Shown piece after piece: positions 1 through 5,310 of a stretch of DNA of 9,330 bases (positions are counted from its first letter, which is position 1; each line of letters starts with the position of its first letter). The notes beneath the pieces were generated by a model, which saw nothing but the letters and a program-made list of their open reading frames with translations, did not search any database and had not been told where the DNA came from. A program made the translations under genes and the position numbers. The DNA lies in contig JAAFIT010000042.1 in NCBI GenBank assembly GCA_013298745.1, forward strand, positions 1,762 through 11,091. Reading direction: 5' to 3'. This DNA is from Sphingomonadales bacterium. GTDB lineage: Bacteria; Pseudomonadota; Alphaproteobacteria; Sphingomonadales; Sphingomonadaceae.

Positions 1-522
1 GCGCAGCGTAGCCGCGACGGCGTCACCAAGCTCGGCCAGCCCGCGCCGCCGCACCGCCACGGTGGCGATGACCGGCAGCCCGAGGCTCGTCGCGAGCTGC
101 GCGGCATCGATGGTCGTGCCGTCGCGCTCGGCCAGATCGACCATGTTGAGCGCGACAACCAGCGGCAGGCCCAGCCGCCGCAGCTCGAGGACAAAGCGCA
201 GATGATTGCGCAAATTGGTGGCATCAACGACGGCGACAATCGCATCGAGGCGCTTTTCGCCCGGCAACAGCCCGAGCACCGCGTCACGCGTCACTTGCTC
301 GTCGGGCGATCGCGGCGTCAGGCTGTAGGTGCCGGGCAGATCAAGCAGCTCGGCGGTGCGGCCATCGGGCAGCGGCAGGCGGCCGGCCTTCCGCTCGACA
401 GTGACGCCCGGATAGTTGCCGACCTTCTGGCGGCTGCCGGTCAGCGCGTTGAACAGGCTGGTCTTGCCGGCATTGGGATTGCCGACCAGCGCCACCACCG
501 GATTGGTGAGCGGGGCGGTCAC
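1..522 (-). CDS. feoB: Ferrous iron transport protein B, N-terminal GTPase part (partial, cut by window edge)
   Basis: FeoB is the inner-membrane Fe2+ transporter; its cytosolic N-terminal G domain controls uptake. Only the first 174 residues are present. They show the G-protein motifs in order: G1 GNPNAGKT (14-21), the G2 threonine in NYPGVTVE (about 36-43), G3 DLPGTY (61-66) and G4 NMVD (126-129). The G5 region near 153-157 reads ATVAV. The membrane part lies beyond base 1. The start is a GTG at 522-520 that overlaps the feoA stop (GTGA), so translation is probably coupled to feoA. No closer start is available, and the P-loop lies at the usual distance from it. Seen directly: motifs and overlap. 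Known of the family: Fe2+ transport. The identification is very secure; only the length cannot be judged. Confidence 0.96.
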   Translation of the reverse strand, partial: MTAPLTNPVVALVGNPNAGKTSLFNALTGSRQKVGNYPGVTVERKAGRLPLPDGRTAELLDLPGTYSLTPRSPDEQVTRDAVLGLLPGEKRLDAIVAVVDATNLRNHLRFVLELRRLGLPLVVALNMVDLAERDGTTIDAAQLATSLGLPVIATVAVRRRGLAELGDAVAATLR

Positions 523-791
523 GCCGGCGTGACTGGCGCTTGATCGACCTCGATCAGACGCGCCATCGATCGGCGCAGCGCGACAACCATGTTGCCGACG
601 CGCACCGCCAGCGGATCACCGCCAAAGGGGGCGCGGTGCAACAGCTCGATATCGACGCCTTCGTCGAACCCCAACTCGTGCAAGCGCTGTGCCGTGTGCG
701 GATCGATGCCGCCGCGATCGATGGCGGCGATGGTTGCCGGCGTGCCTGTCGGCAGCTGTTCGAGCAGGAACGCAAGAGGGGCACTGGTCAT
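519..791 (-). CDS. feoA: FeoA family ferrous iron transport accessory protein
   Basis: This 90-residue cytosolic protein has an SH3-like beta-barrel fold and partners FeoB in Fe2+ uptake. The FeoA core runs from about residue 11 to 82. It includes the helix ending in RLHELGFDEG (36-45), the strand DIELLHRAPFGGDPLAVRVG (47-66) and the closing VALRRSMARLIEV (70-82), all typical of the family, as is the length. It ends in the GTGA overlap with feoB. No clear Shine-Dalgarno sequence precedes the ATG, but the next in-frame options would remove the fold. It is the first feo gene after the COQ9 family gene, 71 bases downstream of it, and a candidate promoter with a palindromic operator lies in that gap, so iron-responsive control of feoAB is inferred. 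No feoC is visible. Confidence 0.95.
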   Translation of the reverse strand: MTSAPLAFLLEQLPTGTPATIAAIDRGGIDPHTAQRLHELGFDEGVDIELLHRAPFGGDPLAVRVGNMVVALRRSMARLIEVDQAPVTPA

Positions 792-804
792 TGTTGCGAA
801 CGGT

Positions 805-834
805 TATCATGTCATCGCATGATATACCAGTCAG
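805..834 (-). promoter_or_regulatory. Candidate feoAB promoter with overlapping palindromic operator
   Basis: On the minus strand, CTGACT (834-829) and CATGAT (811-806) are separated by 17 bases and resemble -35 and -10 boxes, each matching 4 of 6 consensus bases. A perfect inverted repeat, TATCATG (805-811) and CATGATA (818-824) with a 6-base spacer, covers the -10 box and part of the spacer. Outer bases GGT (802-804) and ACC (826-828) extend the symmetry with one base offset. The position, 14-33 bases before the feoA ATG, suits a repressor. A metal regulator of the Fur or RirA kind would make sense for feo genes, but the sequence does not clearly match a consensus I can name, so the regulator is unassigned. 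Confidence 0.45.
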
Positions 835-862
835 GAGTCGTCCGGGTTGCAGCGACCGGCGA

Positions 863-1519
863 TCAGACCGCCGGGTAGCGCAACCGCCCCAGAAACCGCG
901 CCGGATCGGGCAGTTTCGAGACCAGGCCGCTGACCCGTGCCTTGGTCTTTTCGAACGCCATGATGCCGTCGATCCGGCGATCGATGAAGGCCCAGGTCGC
1001 CTGATGGTCGTCGCTGTCGTCGTCGAGCCAGAACAGCAACGTGGCCGAATAGACACCGCCGAGGATGGCACGCTTGGAATAATGGTTGAAATCGGTGGCG
1101 GTGTCGCCGGCGGCGCGCCACATCGCATCGGCCGTCCGCCACAGGGTGCTTGCCGCCATCGCGGCGTTGGCGGGGTGCAACATGACAGTCAGCGCGCTGC
1201 GCACCGCCTCACGATCTTCGCCAGCGTGCTCCAGCCGGGTGCGCAGCGCTAGCTTGATGCGGTCACGCACCTTCATGTCGGCAACACCGGCCGCCATCAT
1301 CGCGTCCACCATCATGGTGTCGGCGCGCGCCGTGAAGGCATCGGCCATCGCCGCGGCATCGGGCAGCGCCATCGCGGCGATATCGCGGTCGATGCCGAGT
1401 TCATCGGCCGCCGTGTCACGCGCCAGCGGCGTCCAGCCATCGAATGGCACATTGGGCAGCATCGCCGCGATCAGGCGGGGCCGGAGGTCGGCAAGCGGGA
1501 CATCGGTGTCGGTGGTCAT
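863..1519 (-). CDS. COQ9 family protein (ubiquinone biosynthesis)
   Basis: This 218-residue protein belongs to the COQ9 family, lipid-binding helical proteins of TetR-like fold that support ubiquinone synthesis, in mitochondria by presenting substrate to the diiron hydroxylase COQ7. The family signature is clear at about 142-195: TDFNHYSKRAILGG, then YSATLLFWLDD, then a helix with WAFIDRRIDGIMAFEKTKAR. The N-terminal segment with VPFDGWTPLA (24-33) is also typical. I chose the ATG at 1519-1517 because the family usually begins shortly before this DGW segment; its ribosome binding site is poor. The open frame continues far upstream, but that part is antisense to another gene. An alternative ATG at 1564 would add 15 residues. 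The gene precedes feoA on the same strand. The exact role in bacteria is inferred from the family. Confidence 0.92.
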   Translation of the reverse strand: MTTDTDVPLADLRPRLIAAMLPNVPFDGWTPLARDTAADELGIDRDIAAMALPDAAAMADAFTARADTMMVDAMMAAGVADMKVRDRIKLALRTRLEHAGEDREAVRSALTVMLHPANAAMAASTLWRTADAMWRAAGDTATDFNHYSKRAILGGVYSATLLFWLDDDSDDHQATWAFIDRRIDGIMAFEKTKARVSGLVSKLPDPARFLGRLRYPAV

Positions 1520-1562
1520 GCAACCAGGATAGCCGTGAAGCGCCGCCACCTCCAGCGCCATC

Positions 1563-1607
1563 ATTGCCGCAAGCATCGGGGGAGGGACGCCCATTCGCTG
1601 CGGCAAT
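1563..1607. repeat. 9-base inverted repeat between divergent genes
   Basis: ATTGCCGCA (1563-1571) and TGCGGCAAT (1599-1607) are perfect reverse complements with a 27-base spacer. On the plus strand the second arm runs into a short T tract (1607-1610), so RNA made in that direction could form a terminator-like hairpin. It lies between the starts of the divergent COQ9 gene and the exported-protein gene. It could be a weak terminator against transcription leaving the COQ9 side, or an operator. Chance is possible in GC-rich DNA. Confidence 0.4.
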
Positions 1608-1615
1608 TTTGGCGC

Positions 1616-1644
1616 TTGAGGGTGTTTAGCTGAAACAATACACT
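1616..1644 (+). promoter_or_regulatory. Candidate sigma70-type promoter for the exported protein gene
   Basis: TTGAGG (1616-1621) and TACACT (1639-1644) lie 17 bases apart and match 4 of 6 bases each of the -35 and -10 consensus. Transcription would start near 1651, leaving a leader of roughly 19 bases before the ATG at 1670. This is an inference from spacing and similarity only. Confidence 0.4.
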
Positions 1645-1659
1645 TAGGTGTCTTTCGAT

Positions 1660-1663
1660 GGAG
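1660..1663 (+). promoter_or_regulatory. Ribosome binding site that decides the start of the exported protein gene
   Basis: GGAG lies 6 bases before the ATG at 1670, ideal spacing. The other in-frame ATG, at 1658, has no such site and itself contributes the first G, so the later ATG is preferred. Confidence 0.6.
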
Positions 1664-1669
1664 CCTGAA

Positions 1670-2581
1670 ATGACCGCGCGAACCGGCCTTGTCTTGCCAG
1701 TGTTTGTGGCTTTGACGGCCGCCGCCCCGCCGCCGCTGCTCGAACTCAAGGCGGGTGACAGCATCCCGGTGGTGATCAACGGCGAAACGCTGCGCATAAT
1801 GGTGGAAACCGACAATCTCGACCGGCTGGTGCTCAACGCTGCAACGGTGGCGCGTCTCGGCCTTGAACCGGCAACGCTCAAGGGCAAGGCGACCGTGAAG
1901 ATCGGCCCGACCGTCGTGCTGCGCGGGCGCAACCGTCCGCTCGATCACAGCATCGCCGGCGCCACGAGTGGCGACCGCATCGTCTGGTTCGATGATCTTG
2001 ATGCCAGCAAGGCCGATGGCAGCATCGGGCCATGGAGCATCCCGCACGATCGCGTCGCCCTCCGATTGCCTGGCACGGGCGCCAAGCGATACAGCTTCCC
2101 GTTGTCGGGATCGGTCGATTCGCTCGGCTTTACGATGATCACAGGGCCCGGTTATCGCTTCGGAATGACCTTTGGGGTGGAAAACCCCGGCCGCTATCCG
2201 GTCGCTTCGGCCGCGGCCGGCGCCGACATCGCCAAGGCACTGGGCGGTGTTGCCAGCATCGAAAGCTGGGAGGAGGAGGTGCTGCTCGGCATCCGTCGCC
2301 CGGTCCGCCGTGTCGACCTGGCGACGCCACTGGTGATCGGGCCATGGCGATTTTCCACCATCGCGGTCCGGGTGCGCGATGCCCGCGACGGGATGGGTGC
2401 CGGTGGCGCCATTCCGCAAGCGATGAGTGATGACGACGATCCGGCCGAAATCACCGTCACCGCCAACGCCGCCAAGGGGCCGCGGCCGATCTACACGCTC
2501 GCCATCGGTGCCGCGGCGTTGGCACCGTGCAGCCGCATCGAATATGCCAAGGCTGAAAGGCAGATCCGGCTCGATTGCTGA
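1670..2581 (+). CDS. Exported protein with degenerate two-lobed retropepsin-like fold
   Basis: This 303-residue protein starts with a short basic end and a hydrophobic stretch (about 4-19) like a signal peptide, so it is probably periplasmic. Residues 31-66 (SIPVVINGE, a strand, then LVLNAATVARLGL) follow the pattern of retropepsin-like aspartyl proteases, but the place of the catalytic D-T/S-G reads ETDNLD (46-51). The later DGSIGPWSIPHDRV (117-129) resembles the usual closing GILGxDxL segment. A second lobe seems to start near 162 (YRFGMTFGV, then SAAAGADIAKALGG), again without a DTG. Two cysteines (287 and 303) near the C-terminus could form a disulfide. A motif like a TonB box, EITVTA (260-265), stands before the last domain. 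I infer a catalytically dead binding or structural protein. The fold call is by eye and moderate; the gene itself is well supported. Confidence 0.82.
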   Translation: MTARTGLVLPVFVALTAAAPPPLLELKAGDSIPVVINGETLRIMVETDNLDRLVLNAATVARLGLEPATLKGKATVKIGPTVVLRGRNRPLDHSIAGATSGDRIVWFDDLDASKADGSIGPWSIPHDRVALRLPGTGAKRYSFPLSGSVDSLGFTMITGPGYRFGMTFGVENPGRYPVASAAAGADIAKALGGVASIESWEEEVLLGIRRPVRRVDLATPLVIGPWRFSTIAVRVRDARDGMGAGGAIPQAMSDDDDPAEITVTANAAKGPRPIYTLAIGAAALAPCSRIEYAKAERQIRLDC

Positions 2582-2685
2582 TCGGCGCCGCGCCGCCTCT
2601 CTCTGCTTGTGCGCTGCGGCGGCCTCTGCTATGCGCCGCGTTCGCTCTGGCAGGCTTGCTTGCCGGAATCACTTGGGTTTTGACT

Positions 2686-2700
2686 TCAAAATCATTTTGA
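2686..2700. repeat. AT-rich palindrome upstream of rpsU
   Basis: TCAAAA (2686-2691) and TTTTGA (2695-2700) form a perfect inverted repeat around a 3-base centre. It is an AT-rich island in GC-rich surroundings, 53 bases before the rpsU ATG and next to two TTGAC sequences (2680-2684 and 2697-2701). No convincing -10 partner was found, so it marks a probable rpsU promoter or operator region rather than a defined promoter. The rest of the 2582-2752 spacer holds only a weak hairpin at 2649-2664 (GGCAGG with CTTGCC) that might end the upstream transcript. Confidence 0.35.
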
Positions 2701-2752
2701 CAAGCATCGGCGCTGTGCCAGCCCCGGTGACGTGAATGGAGAGAACGGCTGC

Positions 2753-2959
2753 ATGCAAATCGTGGTTCGCGACAACAATGTCGATCAGGCGCTGCGCGCG
2801 CTCAAGAAGAAGCTGCAGCGCGAAGGCGTCTACCGCGAAATGAAGCTGCGCCGTCATTATGAAAAGCCGAGCGAAAAGCGCGCCCGCGAAAAGGCAGCTG
2901 CCGTTCGTCGTGCTCGCAAGCTGGAGCGCAAGCGCGCCGAGCGCGACGGCACCAAGTAA
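2753..2959 (+). CDS. rpsU: Small ribosomal subunit protein bS21
   Basis: This 68-residue, very basic protein is bS21, a late-binding 30S subunit protein near the anti-Shine-Dalgarno end of 16S rRNA that helps mRNA engagement. It begins [20 protein letters not shown], continues with [22 protein letters not shown] and ends in a Lys/Arg-rich helix, the standard alphaproteobacterial form and length. I use the ATG at 2753, preceded 9 bases away by GGAGAG (2738-2743); the in-frame GTG at 2732 would add seven residues not usual in the family. An FKBP gene follows after 12 bases, so the two are probably co-transcribed. The AT-rich palindrome upstream may be part of its control region. Identity is essentially certain. 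Confidence 0.97.
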   Translation: MQIVVRDNNVDQALRALKKKLQREGVYREMKLRRHYEKPSEKRAREKAAAVRRARKLERKRAERDGTK

Positions 2960-2971
2960 GACCGAATCCGC

Positions 2972-3493
2972 ATGTCGACTGCCAGCCCTGAATCCGGCAC
3001 CGCCGGTGGCGTGATGAAGTGGCTGGTCGCCGCCGCTGTCCTGTTGAGCATCGTTCTGGTGCTCGTCTGGGCCGGCACTCATACCCAGGTTGCAGCCGTG
3101 CGCACTGAAGACATGAAATATCTGGCGGACAACGCCAAGAAGCCGGGTGTCATCACCACCGCGTCGGGCCTGCAATATCAGATCATCCGCGAAGGCACCG
3201 GGCCCAAGCCCGCCGCCACCGATACGGTGCTCGTCCATTATGAAGGCCGCCTCGTCGATGCGGCGCACACAGTGTTCGACAGCAGCTATCAGCGCGGCCA
3301 GCCGGCGGCCTTTCCGCTCGACAAGGTGATCCCGGCCTGGACCGAAGGCGTGCAACTGATGCCCGCCGGCTCCAAATTCCGCTTCGTCGTGCCGCCGTCG
3401 CTCGGCTATGGCGCGGCGGGTGCCGGCGGCGTGATCCCGCCGGGCGCGGTGCTCGAATTCGACGTCGAGCTGCTGGCCGTCAAGCCAAGCTGA
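2972..3493 (+). CDS. Membrane-anchored FKBP-type peptidyl-prolyl cis-trans isomerase
   Basis: This 173-residue protein should catalyse cis-trans isomerisation of Xaa-Pro bonds in the periplasm. A single hydrophobic segment (about 16-35) acts as signal anchor, followed by a linker and one FKBP domain (about 64-170). The active-site residues of the family are present: Y90 in VHYEG, F102 and D103 in VFDSS, V119 and I120, W123, Y146 in LGYG, I155 in GVIPPG and F163. The domain is thus expected to be active. The ATG at 2972 has a weak ribosome binding site; an ATG at 3014 (residue 15), just before the membrane segment, is an alternative and would not change the fold. It lies 12 bases after rpsU, so it probably shares that transcript. 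A short stem-loop terminator follows at 3542-3571. Confidence 0.94.
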   Translation: MSTASPESGTAGGVMKWLVAAAVLLSIVLVLVWAGTHTQVAAVRTEDMKYLADNAKKPGVITTASGLQYQIIREGTGPKPAATDTVLVHYEGRLVDAAHTVFDSSYQRGQPAAFPLDKVIPAWTEGVQLMPAGSKFRFVVPPSLGYGAAGAGGVIPPGAVLEFDVELLAVKPS

Positions 3494-3499
3494 GGTTTC

Positions 3500-3626
3500 G
3501 CCTCCGGCGGCTGGGGCCATCGGCCCCAGACCCCAATCAGTTCACCCATGCGCCCGTTCTGGGTGATTTTTGACCGACACCAAAGCAAAATGGGGTCTGG
3601 GGTCGCTGGCCCCAGCCGCCGGAGGC
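3500..3626. repeat. Large nested inverted repeat (36-base arms)
   Basis: Bases 3500-3535 and 3591-3626 are reverse complements over 36 bases with only two mismatches (3520/3606 and 3523/3603), around a 55-base loop. Each arm also folds on itself: CTGGGGCC (3511-3518) pairs with GGCCCCAG (3522-3529), and CTGGGGTC (3597-3604) pairs with GGCCCCAG (3608-3615) through one G-U wobble. It begins 7 bases after the FKBP stop codon. No flanking target duplication is visible and there is no coding content. It resembles an intergenic palindromic element (REP or small MITE type). I recall similar GCCTCCGGCGG-containing repeats after genes in alphaproteobacteria, but copy number cannot be judged from one window. 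Confidence 0.8.
3542..3571 (+). terminator. Rho-independent terminator for rpsU-FKBP, inside the repeat loop
   Basis: TCACCCA (3542-3548) pairs with TGGGTGA (3560-3566) around an 11-base loop, directly followed by five T (3567-3571). It lies 48 bases after the FKBP stop on the plus strand, in the loop of the larger inverted repeat, whose arms would compete or cooperate in folding. Confidence 0.6.
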
Positions 3627-3759
3627 ACTGTTGCAACCGCACAGCAGCCATGATTGTTGCTGTCCTACATGCGCCAGATAGGTTACAATGGCGCGTTCTT
3701 TGACAGTGTCGGATTCTTGGGCTGCGGTGAACAACAGGCCCAACATTGCCAAAAATTCG
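3627..3759. other. Non-coding spacer between the repeat and the second terminator
   Basis: This completes the 329-base gene-free stretch 3494-3822. It is less GC-rich than its surroundings. It holds a 6-base inverted repeat, ACAGCA (3641-3646) with TGCTGT (3658-3663), an isolated TACAAT (3684-3689) without a proper -35 partner, and a TTGACA (3700-3705) without a -10 partner. Short reading frames cross it on both strands, but none has a ribosome binding site or a recognisable product. I see no gene here. Confidence 0.5.
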
Positions 3760-3794
3760 AAAAGCCAGAAAAACATGATTTTCGACTGGCTTTT
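3760..3794 (-). terminator. Bidirectional terminator ending the DUF3291-crcB-rluA unit
   Basis: AAAAGCCAG (3760-3768) and CTGGCTTTT (3786-3794) are perfect reverse complements. AAAA (3769-3772) with TTTT (3779-3782) can extend the stem past a small bulge. On the minus strand the stem is followed by a T-rich tail (complement of 3751-3763), 28 bases after the rluA stop codon. The plus strand likewise ends in TTTT, so it can stop transcription from both sides of this convergent junction. Confidence 0.75.
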
Positions 3795-3822
3795 GACACT
3801 TTTCACACCGGCATGGGCCGGT

Positions 3823-4893
3823 TCAGCTCCCCCGCGATCGCCGTTCGCCGCGCCGATTGCCACTCGTCGCCGATGACAGGCGGCGGGATTTGGGTTTGGG
3901 CGTAGCTGACAGTGGCACCACCACCAGCGGTGCGCCGAGTGCTGGATCGAAGCCGAGCATCGAAAAGCTTTCGGCAATGTGCGGCGGCAGATCGGCGCTG
4001 ATATCGATATGGCCGCCATCGGGGGCATCGATGACCAGTCGGCGGGCGTGGAGGTGCAGCTTGCGGCTGATACCGCCGGTCAGAAACGCTTCCTTGCCGC
4101 CATATTTGGCATCACCGATGATGGCATGGCCGATCGCGGCGGCGTGCACACGGATCTGGTGGGTGCGGCCGGTCAGCGGTGAAAACTCCACCCAGGCGGC
4201 ACGGCCGGCGGCGCGTTCGATGACGCGATAGCGGGTCTTGGCCTTCAGCCCGGTTTCGGGGTCGACGTGCATCTTCTCACCACCGGTGCCGGGCTGTTTG
4301 GACAGCGGCGCGTCGATCTCGCCGGCTTCGACCTTGGGGACGCCAAGGGTAAGCGCCCAATAGGTCTTTTGCGCATCGCGGCCGGCAAAGGCCTTGGAGA
4401 AAAACGCTGCGGCACGCGCGGTGCGGGCGAGCAGCAGCACGCCTGATGTGTCCTTGTCGAGCCGGTGCACCAGCTTGGGCCGCGTCGTCATCTCGCCGGT
4501 GAGGGCGTCGAGCAGGCCATCGACATGGGTGGTGATGCCGATGCCACCCTGCGTCGCAAGGCCCGGCGGCTTGTTGATGACGATGGCGTTGCGGTCCTCG
4601 TAGATCACCAGGCTGCGGATATAGTCGATCTGCGCCTGGCTGAGCGGATCACGCACTTCGATATCGCGTGCGCCGCGTGTCGTCGGGGTCGGCTCGGGCA
4701 GCGCATCGGGAAACAGCAGCGTCTGGCCGGCGGCGATGCGGTCGCCGGTGGCGGCCTTGGCGCCATCGAGGCGGATGGCGCCGGTGCGCGCCCAGCGCGA
4801 GACGATGTTGAAGCTGCTGCCGGGCAAATGGCGCTGAAACCAGCGATCGAGGCGGATGCCGTCATCGTCGTCGGCAATGGTGATTGTGGGCAT
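3823..4893 (-). CDS. RluA family pseudouridine synthase (RluC/RluD-like) with S4 domain
   Basis: This 356-residue enzyme converts specific uridines, most likely in 23S rRNA, to pseudouridine. An N-terminal S4 RNA-binding domain (about 12-60, from IRLDRWFQRHLP) precedes the catalytic domain (about 95-305). The catalytic motif HRLDKDTSG (143-151) carries D146, and motif III is present as GRTHQIRVH (242-250) followed by IGDAKYGG (259-266). The S4 domain points to the RluC/RluD branch rather than RluA itself, but the exact target site cannot be told. An Arg/Ser-rich basic tail (about 332-356) extends past the usual end and may add RNA contact. The ATG at 4893-4891 overlaps the crcB stop by one base (TGATG), with GAGG about 7 bases upstream. 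A bidirectional terminator follows the stop. Confidence 0.95.
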   Translation of the reverse strand: MPTITIADDDDGIRLDRWFQRHLPGSSFNIVSRWARTGAIRLDGAKAATGDRIAAGQTLLFPDALPEPTPTTRGARDIEVRDPLSQAQIDYIRSLVIYEDRNAIVINKPPGLATQGGIGITTHVDGLLDALTGEMTTRPKLVHRLDKDTSGVLLLARTARAAAFFSKAFAGRDAQKTYWALTLGVPKVEAGEIDAPLSKQPGTGGEKMHVDPETGLKAKTRYRVIERAAGRAAWVEFSPLTGRTHQIRVHAAAIGHAIIGDAKYGGKEAFLTGGISRKLHLHARRLVIDAPDGGHIDISADLPPHIAESFSMLGFDPALGAPLVVVPLSATPKPKSRRLSSATSGNRRGERRSRGS

Positions 4894-5282
4894 CAGATCC
4901 TCGTGAGCCAGACGCCGGTCATCAGGGCCAGGACCGATCCTGCGACCGATGAGACGGCATAGGCACCGGCGAGACCGATCTCGCCGCGGTTGATCATGGT
5001 GAAAACGTCGAGTGAAAAAGCCGAAAATGTCGTGAAGCCGCCGAGCACGCCAACGCCAAGCAGCAGGCGAAGCTCTTGCCCGCCGTCGGAGCGCTGCGCC
5101 AGCCAGCCGGCGAGCAGCCCCATCGCGAGGCTGCCGACGATATTGACCGTCCAGGTGCCGAACGGCAGGCCGGGACCAAGATTGGTTAGCGTCCATTGCC
5201 CGACGAGGTAGCGCAGGCACGCGCCGACAGCGCCGCCAATGGCGACGAGCAGCAATGGGGGCAGGGCGGCGAGCGCGGGCAT
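4893..5282 (-). CDS. crcB: Fluoride channel Fluc/CrcB
   Basis: This 129-residue inner-membrane protein belongs to the Fluc family of dual-topology fluoride channels, which release toxic F- from the cytoplasm. Four hydrophobic segments lie at about 10-28, 42-62, 70-92 and 103-127. Family motifs are present: GGAVGACLRY (16-25), GTWTVNIVGS with N47 (42-51), and GGFTTFSAFS (81-90), whose phenylalanines line the pore and whose TT/S region binds the central Na+. Length is normal. The start at 5282 is decided by a near-perfect ribosome binding site (5288-5295); an upstream ATG at 5342 would overlap the preceding gene. DUF3291 lies 28 bases upstream and rluA overlaps by one base, so all three probably share a transcript. 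No fluoride riboswitch fits in the short gap before it. Confidence 0.96.
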   Translation of the reverse strand: MPALAALPPLLLVAIGGAVGACLRYLVGQWTLTNLGPGLPFGTWTVNIVGSLAMGLLAGWLAQRSDGGQELRLLLGVGVLGGFTTFSAFSLDVFTMINRGEIGLAGAYAVSSVAGSVLALMTGVWLTRI

Positions 5283-5287
5283 CGCCG

Positions 5288-5295
5288 CCTCCTTA
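5288..5295 (-). promoter_or_regulatory. Strong Shine-Dalgarno sequence deciding the crcB start
   Basis: The minus strand reads TAAGGAGG here, 5 bases before the ATG at 5282-5280. It is the best ribosome binding site in the window and rules out the upstream in-frame ATG at 5342. Confidence 0.85.
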
Positions 5296-5310
5296 GCGCG
5301 TTCGGGCCGC

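Noticed and set aside
1520..2419. Long minus-strand open frame extending the COQ9 gene upstream to about 518 residues
   Set aside because: It is antisense to the exported protein gene, has no homology-like features, and COQ9 proteins begin near 1519. GC-rich codon use leaves few stops on the opposite strand.
2669..3520. 283-codon minus-strand open frame opposite rpsU and the FKBP gene
   Set aside because: rpsU and FKBP are unmistakable on the plus strand; the antisense translation shows no domain and has no ribosome binding site.
3537..3776. Possible small minus-strand gene with a hydrophobic start (MFFWLFEFLAMLGLLFTAAQ)
   Set aside because: Its ATG lies inside the loop of the 3760-3794 terminator, there is no Shine-Dalgarno sequence, and its second half runs through the inverted repeat. 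A remnant or small membrane protein cannot be fully excluded.
3654..3905. Short plus-strand open frames after the inverted repeat
   Set aside because: They have no ribosome binding site, overlap the terminator and the end of rluA, and encode nothing recognisable.
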